A program made the translations under genes and the position numbers. Below, piece after piece: positions 1-9,086 of a DNA stretch of 64,000 nucleotides. Every line of letters starts with the position of its first letter. Positions within the stretch are counted from its first letter, which is position 1. This DNA comes from Helicobacter macacae MIT 99-5501 (GTDB lineage Bacteria > Campylobacterota > Campylobacteria > Campylobacterales > Helicobacteraceae). The stretch lies in NCBI RefSeq assembly GCF_000507845.1, contig NZ_KI669454.1:782604-846603 (forward strand). The letters run 5' to 3'. The notes beneath the pieces were generated by a model. It was not told the origin of the DNA. It saw only the letters and a list, made by a program, of their open reading frames with translations, and made no database searches.

Positions 1-516
1 AGCTTTCCATTTGACCAAGGGCTTTTGTTAGATTTGTATGTGATGCAGGGGGATTTTGAAAAAGCGCGTGATTTGAGTGCTCAAATCTACGCCCAAAGCA
101 AAAATCCTAGATTTTTGGCACTAGAAGCGATATATGGACTAGGAGAGGGCGAGATAGCAAAAGAATCTGCCATAGAAGCAATCAAAAAGCTAGAAAAGTC
201 TATCAAAGAGCGCAAAAAAGAACTCCAATCAAACAAGCAAAAGCCCACCAATCAAGATGCGTTTTTTTATAATTTTTGCGGATATTTGATGATAGATTTT
301 GACATAGACTTAAAAAGAGGAATCGAATATGTCAAAGAAGCACTGCTTGTTGAGCCCTACTCGATTTCCTACATTGACTCGCTTGCGTGGGGGTATTATA
401 AGCTCGGGGATTGCACCAAAGCAAGCCAAATATTTGGGCAAATCCCGCAAAATCGTGTCGAAAAAGAGCCCGAGCTAAAAGCGCACTCTATGCAGATAAA
501 TGCTTGCAGAAAATAG
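1..516 (+). CDS. TPR-repeat protein, C-terminal part (5' truncated)
   Basis: The reading frame is open from base 1, so the gene begins outside the window and only about 171 C-terminal residues are visible. They form helix pairs typical of tetratricopeptide repeats: one around 'VMQGDFEKARDLSAQIYAQS', and a last clear one around 'SLAWGYYKLGDCTKASQIFGQI'. TPR proteins are protein-interaction scaffolds; no partner can be inferred here. No catalytic motif is visible. It is followed by about 0.9 kb without a gene, so it is probably the last gene of its transcript. The TPR call is firm; the role is unknown. Confidence 0.75.
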   Translation, partial: SFPFDQGLLLDLYVMQGDFEKARDLSAQIYAQSKNPRFLALEAIYGLGEGEIAKESAIEAIKKLEKSIKERKKELQSNKQKPTNQDAFFYNFCGYLMIDFDIDLKRGIEYVKEALLVEPYSISYIDSLAWGYYKLGDCTKASQIFGQIPQNRVEKEPELKAHSMQINACRK

Positions 517-1335
517 ACTAAAGGCTTTATTTTATGCGGTTTTTTTTAAAGTCCGTTTTTGCAGGCAATGCAAAAAAACTTATGAAATAGATATTTTGCT
601 TGCGTTTAAGAAATTTTATAAAACTTTAGATTTTTAAGTCATTAGCGATGCTTAAGTGCGCAACCCAAAATATCTCTATTGTTTCTCATACTAAGGTTTG
701 GCACAAACTGAAGTATCCAAATATTCTACTACTTGTCATATTGAGATTTCGCAAGAAAGCAAAATATCCAAAAAAGAGATTTTCTAACGACTTGAATTAT
801 ATATCTTTTGAGATATTTTGCTTGCACTTAAGTAAGACAAATACTTTGGTTTGTGTAGAAACTTCTTTAAGCCCCCTCCCTTAGCACGAGGATATTTGCT
901 TTTTTAAGCCCCCTCCCTTGAATCCACTTTTTTTTCAAAGTGAGGGTGTTTGCCACTCTTAAAGCCCCCTCCCTTTGCAAGTGGTAATTTTGCGAGTTCC
1001 CCCTCCCTCTGCGGAGGGGGATAAAGGGGGTGGGTAGATTTCCGTCATTGCGAGCAAGTCGTAAGACTTGCGTGGCAATCCACCACACCGTCATTGCGAG
1101 CGAACGAAGTGAGCGTGGCAATCCAAGCATAGCGCAGTTGCTTTAGTGATGACTAAAATATCTGCATTGCCAGTAGTTGTTAGCCCTGTTTGAGATTTGG
1201 GGGAACTACCCACCCCCTAATCCTCTCCGCTTAAAGGAGGGGACACAAAAAGCAAAATCCACATAAAACACCTAAGATTTGCCAATATTTCCCTGATATT
1301 TCCCAAGTTTTTGGCATTTTTTTGTTTGCGTTTGT
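517..1335. repeat. Gene-free tract with dispersed repeats
   Basis: No credible gene is present. The tract holds copies of three dispersed repeat types. Type C (GTCATATTGAG... then GAAATATCC or AAAATATCC) lies near 735-770. Type A, a G/C-rich palindrome built on CCCCCTCCC and GGGAGGGGG, lies near 870-925, 960-985, 995-1035 and 1205-1245. Type B (CGTCATTGCGAGC... then GTGGCAATCC) lies near 1040-1080 and 1090-1125. The short ORFs here are translations of the repeats, have no ribosome binding sites, and are not listed as genes. Confidence 0.7.
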
Positions 1336-1341
1336 TATAAT
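1336..1341 (+). promoter_or_regulatory. Putative -10 box TATAAT
   Basis: A perfect TATAAT follows a T-rich stretch, as usual for the housekeeping sigma factor of Helicobacter, which does not need a conserved -35 box. It lies 53 bases before the ATG of the 28-codon ORF and probably drives that ORF and the TraF-like gene. Confidence 0.55.
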
Positions 1342-1393
1342 TTGTCCAAAGTATAGGAGAGAAACAAAGGCAAAAAGCCAAAAAGGAGAAATA

Positions 1394-1480
1394 ATGGAAT
1401 ACTATGTCTTTGGCTCAATTTTTTTGGCATTTTTGGGAATCGCTTATAGCATTTTTAGTGCTACTTTGGAAGACAATTAG
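1394..1480 (+). CDS. Small hydrophobic peptide ORF, 28 residues
   Basis: An AAAAGGAGAAATA ribosome binding site precedes this ATG. The frame encodes 28 residues with one hydrophobic segment (residues about 5-22, 'VFGSIFLAFLGIAYSIFS') and an acidic end. A good binding site, the promoter upstream and the hydrophobic profile suggest a real small membrane peptide or a leader peptide. The next gene starts 47 bases after its stop, so the two are probably cotranscribed. I do not recognise a family. It could also be a chance ORF or the relic of a longer membrane protein. Confidence 0.4.
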   Translation: MEYYVFGSIFLAFLGIAYSIFSATLEDN

Positions 1481-1526
1481 ATTTCAAAAAGCAAACAAAA
1501 CAAATCCCTTGAATCAAGGAGCAAAA

Positions 1527-3347
1527 ATGAAACACAACAAACTTAACAAAATATTACGACAAATCACAAAATCAAAAAAAGTAAAATCTAGCGCACTGCT
1601 CCTAGCACCTGCCTTGCTAGCAAACGCGCTTTTTGCCCTAGAGTTTGGCGGGGTGGGCAATGTCTCTGCAGGTATGGGTGGCGCAGGTGTCGCGCTCAAG
1701 CAGTCCCAATGGACTCTCTACTACAACCCAGCCCTGCTAGGAATCGTAAATAAATCTAGTTTTGGGTATAGCTTCGGTGCGGAGTATAAAGAGACAAACT
1801 TGCTAGCTGCTACAAACATAGATAAAAACAATATCGAGGAAATGTATAAGGAGCTAGATGGGCTATTTAAAGGCACTGCTACAAATAACGGTAGGGGGGG
1901 GGATAGCCAGCCTGTTGTCCTAAGTGGTAGAAGTGCTACCCCGCAAAATGTCTCCCCGCAAGCAAATAGCAAAAATTTGCAATTAAATGGGGTATTTGGC
2001 GATGTGGTGAGAAATCTACTAGGCAAAGGAAGTAGTGATACCGTAACAGATAGTGATTTGACAGAATATCTAAAAAAACACGGAGGAGGCGATAATCCTA
2101 GTAGCGTAGATGATGCTTTGAAAAAAATGTCATCTAGTGATTTTGAGGGGGTAAAAAAGGATTTGGAAGCCGCTATAAAAAAGACAGAGGACACACACCC
2201 TGATAGTGGGCTAGGCATACTAGCTGGCATCGTAAGCGGGCTTACTCCCGAAAACCTAAAAAAAGCACTAGAGCAGGTAGGAAGTGGAGATAATATCGAC
2301 ATAACAAAACTACTTGGCAAAATGGGTGGAATCACGCTTAAAGCTGGCTCTAGCTCTACGCTAAATACATTTCTAAAAGATATGCAAACCATAAATGGCA
2401 TAATAGCGCAAAACGACTTAAATGTATCTACGCAAAATGGGCTTATCATCACTTATAGTGGCAAGGACAATAATTGGGGAATCTCGCTAGGGCTACTTGC
2501 TAGTGCGTATGCCAACGCCCACGCTGACATAGACAAAACACACAATCAAATCATCATAAAATCAGGTAGCGACTACTATGGAATAAGCGTGGGTAGCGGT
2601 GGCGTAACGATAGACAAATCAGATGATACAAAATATAATGCCTCATCAATCCTCACAGGAAATCATCACATAACCTCAAATGCGATTGCCTTTGGCGAGC
2701 TACCTATCGGCTATGGCTATGCGTGGCATAGCAGAGCTGGGACATTTGGGCTTGGGCTAGCTGGCAAATATATCCACGCAGCAGGCTATATCCTAGAAGC
2801 TAGTGGCAGCTATGATAGCATAGGCAAAAGTATCAGCTTCAGCTCCAAAGACATCGTGCAGACTTCTACTTGGGGCGTGGATGTGGGGCTTGTCTATGTG
2901 CCGACATTTTCCAAAAACCTAATCTTTGGCTTGGTGGGCAAAAATCTAAACGCACCCAAAATCAAAACAAACAAAAAAACTATCGAGCTAAATCGACAAG
3001 TAAGGGCGGGGGTGAGCTACTCTCTGTGGAAAGAGCGCATAGTCTTTGCGCTAGATGCGGACTTGCTAGCAAACCAAACGCTTTCCACCGTGCGCCCATA
3101 CTCACAGATGATAGGTGGGGGTGTGATGTTTGACTTTAAGTATGTGGATTTGCGGTTTGGCAGTATGTATGACTTCCGCGACACGACAAAAGAGGGCGTA
3201 ATCCTAACGGGCGGTATCAATATACTAGGATTTTTAGACATTGCCGTGCAAAGCAATCTAAACCTAACGAGTATCCCACAAATCTCTAAAAATCTACAAC
3301 TCCCAAGCTATCTAAATGTCAAAATCGGCGGTGGCTTTAGCTGGTAG
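1527..3347 (+). CDS. TraF/FadL-like outer-membrane beta-barrel protein
   Basis: I start at ATG 1527 because AAGGAG lies just upstream; the frame extends further 5' to 1404 without a good binding site. About 606 residues. The N terminus is basic and then hydrophobic ('SSALLLAPALLANALFA'), a signal peptide. The mature start 'LEFGGVGNVSAGMGGAGVALK..WTLYYNPALLG' matches the beginning of TraF-type (PF13729) and FadL-like barrels, in which a glycine-rich stretch precedes a YNPA motif. Residues about 90-300 are a polar, low-complexity insert rich in Ser, Gly, Lys and Asp. The C-terminal half is alternating beta strands, ending in the aromatic 'GGGFSW' expected of an outer-membrane barrel. Despite the family name there is no conjugation context; a transport or envelope role is more likely. 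The substrate is unknown. Confidence 0.7.
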   Translation: MKHNKLNKILRQITKSKKVKSSALLLAPALLANALFALEFGGVGNVSAGMGGAGVALKQSQWTLYYNPALLGIVNKSSFGYSFGAEYKETNLLAATNIDKNNIEEMYKELDGLFKGTATNNGRGGDSQPVVLSGRSATPQNVSPQANSKNLQLNGVFGDVVRNLLGKGSSDTVTDSDLTEYLKKHGGGDNPSSVDDALKKMSSSDFEGVKKDLEAAIKKTEDTHPDSGLGILAGIVSGLTPENLKKALEQVGSGDNIDITKLLGKMGGITLKAGSSSTLNTFLKDMQTINGIIAQNDLNVSTQNGLIITYSGKDNNWGISLGLLASAYANAHADIDKTHNQIIIKSGSDYYGISVGSGGVTIDKSDDTKYNASSILTGNHHITSNAIAFGELPIGYGYAWHSRAGTFGLGLAGKYIHAAGYILEASGSYDSIGKSISFSSKDIVQTSTWGVDVGLVYVPTFSKNLIFGLVGKNLNAPKIKTNKKTIELNRQVRAGVSYSLWKERIVFALDADLLANQTLSTVRPYSQMIGGGVMFDFKYVDLRFGSMYDFRDTTKEGVILTGGINILGFLDIAVQSNLNLTSIPQISKNLQLPSYLNVKIGGGFSW

Positions 3348-4390
3348 GGATTTTTTTTGGAGGGATTTGGGGGGTTGGATTTTTGCGGGGTTTGTGATTT
3401 TTTGGAGGCGGATTGATTCCGTCATTTGCGAGAAAGTGAGCGTAGCGAAGTTTCTTTGGTAATAACAACTTTGCTTTGCAAAATCTAGCAAAATACACCC
3501 ACCCCCAAACCCCCTCCGCAAAGGGAGGGGGCTTAAAAAAAGCAAATATCCTCGTGCTAAGGGAGGGGGCTTAATAGTGTGTGTTTCGCAAAAAATAAAA
3601 TCCCTCCCCGTAGCAGAGGGATTTAGGGAGGGGGTGTTTGTGATTTTTGTAGGGCTGTGGGGGAATTTGAGTTTTTTTGGGTTTTTAGGGTTTTTTAGCT
3701 GGGGGATTTTTTGGTTTTGTCATACTGAGGTTTCGCTAAGAAACCGAAGTATCTATAAAAGATTCTAGCGAAATATCTCTAAATTCTACTACTTGTCATA
3801 TTGAGGTTTCGCAAGAAAGCAAAATATCCAAAAAAAAGATTTTCTAACAACTTACATTATAGCTTGAGATATTTCGCTTGCACTCAATATGAAAAATACT
3901 TTGGTTTGTGTAGAAACTTCTTTAATCTCCCTCCCTTAGCACGAGGATATTTGCTTTTTTTAAGCCCCCTCCCTTGCGGAGGGGGTTTGGGGGTGGGTTC
4001 TTTCCGTCATTGTGCGTTGATTGTTCGTCATTGTGAGAATCTGCGTTAGCAAATTCGTGGCAACTCACCACACCGTCATTGCAAGACTTGACGAAGTCAA
4101 GTCGTGGCAATCTATGTCTTTTCTGTTTTTTTGTGTGGATTACTAAAGAAACTGCGCTTCGCTTGTTTTGCCACGCTCGCTTTGTTCGCTCGCAATGACG
4201 GTGGTGGCATAGATTGCCACTATTTTACTAAAGAAACTTCGCTTCGCTTGTTTTACTAAAGAAGCCAAAGGCTTTCTAAAGAAATTTCGCTTCGCTTGTT
4301 TTGCAACGCAAGTCTTGCGACTTGCTTACAATTACAAAACCCACCCACAAAAACACCCACACAAAAAATACCAAAAAAAACCACAAACTC
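3348..4390. repeat. Gene-free tract dense in dispersed repeats
   Basis: No gene is supported. Copies visible: type B-like at about 3417-3462; type A palindromes at about 3494-3572, 3603-3636 and 3920-4000, the first and last being near reverse complements; type C at about 3717-3830; type B at about 4005-4030, 4074-4112 and 4165-4330, with several ACTAAAGAAACTTCGC modules between. Elements occur in both orientations, so the RNA could fold into long hairpins. The tract separates convergent transcription of the TraF-like gene and aroB. Confidence 0.7.
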
Positions 4391-5506
4391 CTACCCAAAC
4401 TCTCTCAAAGTCTCCAAAATCAGCTCCCTATCTATATCATCTCGTATATCCACGCCACCGATTCCGCGTGGCAGGACAAGCGTGATTTTCCCACCCTTTG
4501 ATTTTTTGTCCAAAAACAGCTTCTCATAAAACTCCTCTATACTATCGATTTTGTAGTCAAAGTCTAGCCCAAACTTGCTTAGCACACTATCTATGCGCTG
4601 CACTTGCTCGCGTGAGAGATTGCCTAGCTTTAGTGCTAGCGCGTTTGCCATACGCATACCCATAGCCACCGCCTCGCCGTGCAAAAACTTCGTATAGTGT
4701 GTGAGGTTTTCGATAGCGTGCCCGAAAGTATGCCCGTAGTTTAGCCCCGCGCGGATTCCCGCTTCTTTTTCGTCTTTTTGGACGACTGCGGATTTTAGCT
4801 CTATGGCTTTTTTGATATGCGGGGCTAGGCTATCTAGGAAATCTAGCGAATTTATATCGCCCGATACCTCCAAGCCCTCCAAATCCTCAAGTGCTTTTTC
4901 CTCAAAGCACACGGCGATTTTTATCATCTCGGCTATACCTGCGCGTAGCTCGCGCACTGGAAGTGAGCGCAAAAAGTGCGTATCGACAAACACCGCCTTT
5001 GGCTGATGAAAAAGCCCCACTAGATTTTTGCCATAAGCGTTGTTTATCCCGCATTTGCCACCCACAGAAGCATCTACTTGGGCTAGCAAAGTCGTAGGGA
5101 TACTCACAAAGCTGATTCCGCGCTCATAGATTCCGCTTGCAAAGCCCACTATGTCGCTTACTATCCCACCACCTAGCGAAATCATAAGCGACTTTCTATC
5201 TAGCTTGTTTGCAAAGGCAAAGTCCAAAATCCCCTCGATGCTAGACATATTTTTGTGCACTTCGCCGTCCTCTATGCAGTATGTCAAAATCTCAAAATTC
5301 TTTCTAGTGCTTGTATCTGTGGTGCTTGCTTGCAAAGCCTCTTGTAGATAGGGCAAGTAGAGGGATTTTATCATTTCATTTGTGATAAGCAGGATTTTGG
5401 TGGGCTTTAGTGCGCTAAGTGTAGTGTGTAGATGCTCACGCAGGGGGGCTATGTGTATGGGGTAGCCAAAGTCTTGCTTTGTGAAGTCTAGGTGCAGGGT
5501 TGGCAT
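4391..5506 (-). CDS. aroB: 3-dehydroquinate synthase
   Basis: Converts DAHP to 3-dehydroquinate, step 2 of the shikimate pathway, in the cytoplasm using NAD+ and a divalent metal. About 371 residues, normal for the family. The NAD-binding core 'SLGGGIVSDIVGFASGIYERG' is followed by 'IPTTLLAQVDASVGGKCGIN', then the metal ligands in 'GLNYGHTFGHAIE' and 'HGEAVAMGM', all diagnostic. The start at 5506 is chosen because AAAGGAAGCACA lies directly before it and the protein begins 'MPTLHLDF'. The frame extends 53 codons further upstream, but that part is a Lys/Gln/Thr-rich stretch without a binding site. It stands alone between repeat-rich gaps. Confidence 0.95.
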   Translation of the reverse strand: MPTLHLDFTKQDFGYPIHIAPLREHLHTTLSALKPTKILLITNEMIKSLYLPYLQEALQASTTDTSTRKNFEILTYCIEDGEVHKNMSSIEGILDFAFANKLDRKSLMISLGGGIVSDIVGFASGIYERGISFVSIPTTLLAQVDASVGGKCGINNAYGKNLVGLFHQPKAVFVDTHFLRSLPVRELRAGIAEMIKIAVCFEEKALEDLEGLEVSGDINSLDFLDSLAPHIKKAIELKSAVVQKDEKEAGIRAGLNYGHTFGHAIENLTHYTKFLHGEAVAMGMRMANALALKLGNLSREQVQRIDSVLSKFGLDFDYKIDSIEEFYEKLFLDKKSKGGKITLVLPRGIGGVDIRDDIDRELILETLREFG

Positions 5507-5703
5507 TGTGCTTCCTTTGGTGTGGTAATTGGTGCTATGGTGATTTGTCGCTGTGGCGATTTGGCATTTTTGGCTTATGCTTGTTTGTGCTTTGGTTTGA
5601 TTTTGCTTTGTGTTTTGGTTTGCGCTTGGCTTTACGCTTTTGATTTTATGCTTTTGTCCGTGCAAAATAAAATAACGGATTTTATCAAAAATTTGTGTAT
5701 ATG

Positions 5704-5709
5704 ATTATA
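5704..5709 (-). promoter_or_regulatory. Putative -10 box for aroB
   Basis: TATAAT on the minus strand, about 200 bases before the aroB start. If used, it gives a long untranslated leader. Confidence 0.35.
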
Positions 5710-5783
5710 TTGTGCTTTATATGTGGGGTAATTTTCTAGCGTGCGTAATCTGCCTGCTTAGATTTTGTAAAATCAACGCTTTT

Positions 5784-6610
5784 TGGATATTTCGCCTAAG
5801 TATGACAACACACATTACAAAAAAGATATTTCGCTTTCGCTTAAGTATGACAAAAAATTATTTTTCAAACAAAAAAAAAATATACCCACCCCCAAACCCC
5901 CTCCGCAAAGGGAGGGGGATTTTAAAAAGGCAAACTCACTTTGCCACACTTTTATCATTTGGGGAGGGGGCTTAATAGAATGGCGACTTTTCAAAAAACA
6001 GAAAAAATAGGAAAGAAAATAGTGGCATTCATCACAAAAAAGTCCCTCCCCTTAGCTGAGGGACTTAGGTAGGGGTGCATTTGCATTAAAAAAGTAGATT
6101 TTATAAAAGTTTTTTATCGTATTTGGGTTGTTTTATTTGTCTTATTTGGTGGCTTTTAAGCCCGAAGTATCAAGGGATTATCCTCTTAAACCCCCTCCCT
6201 TAGCACGAGGGGGCTAGGGGGTGGGTATATTTTAGGCTAGCTTACTTTTTGGTTGCCTAAAATCTACTTTTTTTGCAAAAATTTGCAAAATCTTGTTAAG
6301 TAGTTTTTGTAAAAACCTTATTAGGTGTGTTTTTTGTATTTGCTGTGTTTTTTTGTGATTTGAAAGTGGATACCCACCCCCAAACCCCCTCCGCAAGGGA
6401 GGGGGCTTTTAAAAAAGCGTAAAAAAAATATTGTCATATTGAGCTTTTGTAAAAAAGCGAAATATCCAAAAAGCATAAATGTAGCTTTACAAAATTTTGC
6501 AAAATATAGGGCAGTTCTTTAAGAAGTCTATTTTTGAGATACTTCGGTTTGTCCCAAACCTTAAGTATGACAAAAAGCTAAATCTTAAGTATGACAAGTA
6601 GTTGGCTTTA
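5784..6610. repeat. Dispersed repeats upstream of the Sel1 cluster
   Basis: Type C fragments at about 5784-5850 and 6430-6610; type A palindromes at about 5883-5920, 6043-6077, 6193-6232 and 6368-6412. The remaining sequence between aroB and the Sel1 cluster is AT-rich and I see no gene or RNA in it. The T19 tract is listed separately. Confidence 0.65.
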
Positions 6611-6823
6611 GGTATGACAACAAAAGGCAAAATACAACAAATCCCATAAAATCCCAAAATCCATTACAAATCATCACACAAAGACTTCAAAGCATACTCT
6701 GCACAAAATATATGCAAAAATTTTCACAAATTCCACCTCTACAACATTTCAAACATTTTAAAATTCTTTCAATTTTACAAAACTTCACAAAATCCCCTTG
6801 TGCTTCCCCACATTAGTATTCTG

Positions 6824-6842
6824 TTTTTTTTTTTTTTTTTTT
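6824..6842 (+). repeat. Poly-T tract, T19
   Basis: Nineteen consecutive T residues, about 80 bases before the first Sel1-repeat gene and just before a TAGTAT (-10-like) at 6844-6849. In H. pylori, poly-T tracts placed near promoters vary in length and modulate transcription. The role here is inferred from position only. Confidence 0.6.
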
Positions 6843-6922
6843 GTAGTATCGGGTTTTGTGTGAAATCACAAAAATTAGCAGTGCTATTGGCAAAACTAAA
6901 AAAATCTACAATAGGAGATGAA

Positions 6923-7564
6923 ATGAAAAAACTAGCGTTAGTGTGTGGAATCTTAGCAAGTGTAGTAAGCGTAAGTATGGGGGCGATGAGTTATGAGGAA
7001 TTGGAAAGGGCTAGGCATAATTGCTTTAATAATGATAAAAGCGCGTGTCAAGCACTTATAAACGATGGTTTGCCAAGTGTGGAGCAGTGTGATAAAGATA
7101 CTTGCACCTCTGTAGGGACAGTTTATTTGTTTGCAGAGCGTTATAGGGAGGCGATACCCTACTTTGAAAAAGCTATTGCTTTGGGGGATAATAGGGGATA
7201 TGCAGCATTAGGACAGAATTATGCTGAATTACAAGATTACTATAATGCAAAGAAATACTATGAAATCGCGTGCAATAAAGGTGTAAGTGAAGTTCAAGGA
7301 GAGAGTTGCTACAATCTGGGGGTAATGTATGCTAATGGCAAAGGTGTGCGCCAAGACTACTATAAGGCACACGAATTCTACAAAAAAGCCTGTGATATGA
7401 AAAATGGCCACGCGTGCAATAATCTAGGTGTGTTATATGCCAAAGGACAAGGAGTAAGGCAAAATCTATCCACTACTAAGCAATACTATGGCAAAGCCTG
7501 TGATTTGGGAGACCAACTAGGGTGTGATAATTATAAATTGCTACATAATCAAGGAGTGCAATAA
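6923..7564 (+). CDS. Sel1-like repeat (Hcp-like) secreted protein 1
   Basis: The start at ATG 6923 is set by AGGAGATGAA just upstream; about 213 residues. Residues 1-20 are a signal peptide ('KLALVCGILASVVSVSMGA'). Then come Sel1-like repeats with the paired cysteines of Helicobacter cysteine-rich proteins, for example 'SCYNLGVMYANGKGVRQDYYKA' and 'ACNNLGVLYAKGQGVRQN', each followed by a '(Y)KKACD' helix. Hcp proteins are disulfide-stapled, periplasmic or secreted; some bind penicillin or are antigenic in H. pylori. It overlaps the next start by one base (TAATG), so translation is probably coupled. The true ligand is unknown. Confidence 0.8.
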   Translation: MKKLALVCGILASVVSVSMGAMSYEELERARHNCFNNDKSACQALINDGLPSVEQCDKDTCTSVGTVYLFAERYREAIPYFEKAIALGDNRGYAALGQNYAELQDYYNAKKYYEIACNKGVSEVQGESCYNLGVMYANGKGVRQDYYKAHEFYKKACDMKNGHACNNLGVLYAKGQGVRQNLSTTKQYYGKACDLGDQLGCDNYKLLHNQGVQ

Positions 7565-9075
7565 TGGAGAAACAACAAATATGTGAAAATCTACACTTTG
7601 ATTCTACAAAAGATAAACTCATACTTAGCATAAAGCAAGGAAAGTCATTTATCTTTGAAAATGCTTTGGATAATGCGTGTAAGCAGTGGCTAGAGGAGGG
7701 AAAGCCACAAGATGAGCTAGAAAAACTTATAAAAAAGCAAGGCAATAAATATATTATCTACAAGCCTTTGGAAATATGCACTGAAAATACCAATGATATA
7801 GAACCTAAAAAATCCACACAAGAATCTAGCGAGTGCGACAAAGAATCTAAAGAATCTAGTCGCAAAACTCTCTACATACAAGATGAGCTATCGTTTAAAA
7901 ATTGCGTATTTAATGGCGAAGTAAGGTTTGAGTATATTTGCTTTGCTCCGTTTAACTCTAAAGTGCGTGATGGTAGCGAAGCAAAACAAAATGAGAAAAA
8001 ACCAAATGATTTTAGCCAAAGCGCACAACCTCTGCGAATAGACTTTCAGCATTGTGAATTTCACAAAAAAGTGTGTTTCACAAATTGTGAGTTTAACGGC
8101 AATGTGTTTTTTAACCACGCAAAGTTTTTTAAATATGCAGACTTTCACGAGAGTATATTTAATGGTGTGGTGTCGTTTTATAATGCAGAGTTTAAATATG
8201 CTCCAAACTTCTCTACTTGTGTATTCCAAAACCTCCAAGCTACAAACTTTATCAATGTGAAAATAGAGGGTTTAGATTTTGACAAAGTAAATGATTTTAT
8301 TGCAGAATATAAGAATGACAAAATGTATGAAAAAGAACTTGATTTACTAAGAGAAAAATACAGAGCAAAAACTAAAAAAATCAAACTACTAAAGACTCAA
8401 TGCAAGCAAGAAACAAATAGATATAGAGAAAATAAACAAAAATTACATAGTAAAAAATTTCAAGCGTTCAAGCAAGAGAAAATAAAAAAGTATGAAATCC
8501 GCTATGCAAGCAATGCTCGCGATTCATTTCGCACGATAAAAAATGTGCTGATTGCAAACAACAACTTACTGGACGCTTCTACTTGGCATAAGCTAGAACT
8601 ATATGCCAAAGAGCACGAAATAGATTTGAAAGCTCCTACAAAGTTTAGCAAAGAGTGGATTGAGAAGATTCAGCTTTGCTTTTATCGCCACACTTCAGCG
8701 CACCATACGGATTTGCTAAAGATTCTCTCTTGGTTTGTTGTATTGGTGGGTGGATTTGCAGTCGCACTATTTGCCACAAAGAATTTATGCAATGTGGGGG
8801 AAGTATTCTCTCTAATTGTATTTATTGTATTGACTATTGTTGCCTACAAAAAAGATTTTTTCAAAATTTGGACTTTTATAAATGTCATATTTTTCTTGGC
8901 ATTACTAGCTTGGAATCCAAAATATATCTTTGGTGTGGCAAATCTCTTTGGAAATGACACAAACCAAAGCGACATATTGCTTAACTTGATTTTATCGCTT
9001 TATAGCATTGCTTTTATCCTAGTGATTTTCTCTCTACAAAAAACTGCGCGTAAAAATTCCATAATACCAAACTAA
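7564..9075 (+). CDS. Pentapeptide-repeat membrane protein
   Basis: 503 residues; the ATG overlaps the preceding stop by one base. Residues about 100-245 contain pentapeptide repeats of the A(D/N)LXX type, here Phe-centred ('FQHCEFHKKVCFTNCEFNGNVFFNHAKF', 'ADFHESIFNGVVSFYNAEF'), which fold as a right-handed quadrilateral beta helix. Residues about 255-310 are a Lys/Glu/Gln-rich coiled coil. The C-terminal third has about four hydrophobic segments ending with basic residues. There is no signal peptide, so the repeat domain is probably cytoplasmic and tethered to the membrane. Similar pentapeptide-plus-membrane proteins are common but mostly uncharacterised. Its place between Sel1 genes suggests a joint role, which I cannot name. 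Confidence 0.7.
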   Translation: MEKQQICENLHFDSTKDKLILSIKQGKSFIFENALDNACKQWLEEGKPQDELEKLIKKQGNKYIIYKPLEICTENTNDIEPKKSTQESSECDKESKESSRKTLYIQDELSFKNCVFNGEVRFEYICFAPFNSKVRDGSEAKQNEKKPNDFSQSAQPLRIDFQHCEFHKKVCFTNCEFNGNVFFNHAKFFKYADFHESIFNGVVSFYNAEFKYAPNFSTCVFQNLQATNFINVKIEGLDFDKVNDFIAEYKNDKMYEKELDLLREKYRAKTKKIKLLKTQCKQETNRYRENKQKLHSKKFQAFKQEKIKKYEIRYASNARDSFRTIKNVLIANNNLLDASTWHKLELYAKEHEIDLKAPTKFSKEWIEKIQLCFYRHTSAHHTDLLKILSWFVVLVGGFAVALFATKNLCNVGEVFSLIVFIVLTIVAYKKDFFKIWTFINVIFFLALLAWNPKYIFGVANLFGNDTNQSDILLNLILSLYSIAFILVIFSLQKTARKNSIIPN

Positions 9076-9086
9076 AAGGAGTAAAA

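Noticed and set aside
648-1130. Short ORFs on both strands in the repeat tract
   Set aside because: They translate dispersed repeats, lack ribosome binding sites and read equally well in other frames.
1721-2452. Long minus-strand ORF (243 codons) inside the TraF-like gene
   Set aside because: Shadow of the real gene; no binding site, and biased Ser/Pro/Leu composition typical of antisense frames.
1527-3347. TraF-like protein as evidence of a conjugation system
   Set aside because: No other transfer gene is present, and this family is widespread as an outer-membrane barrel outside plasmids.
3577-4110. ORFs between the TraF-like gene and aroB
   Set aside because: Products of repeats and T/G-rich sequence; no start signals.
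870-4330. Repeat clusters as a CRISPR array
   Set aside because: Units differ in length and orientation, spacers are irregular, and no cas gene is nearby.
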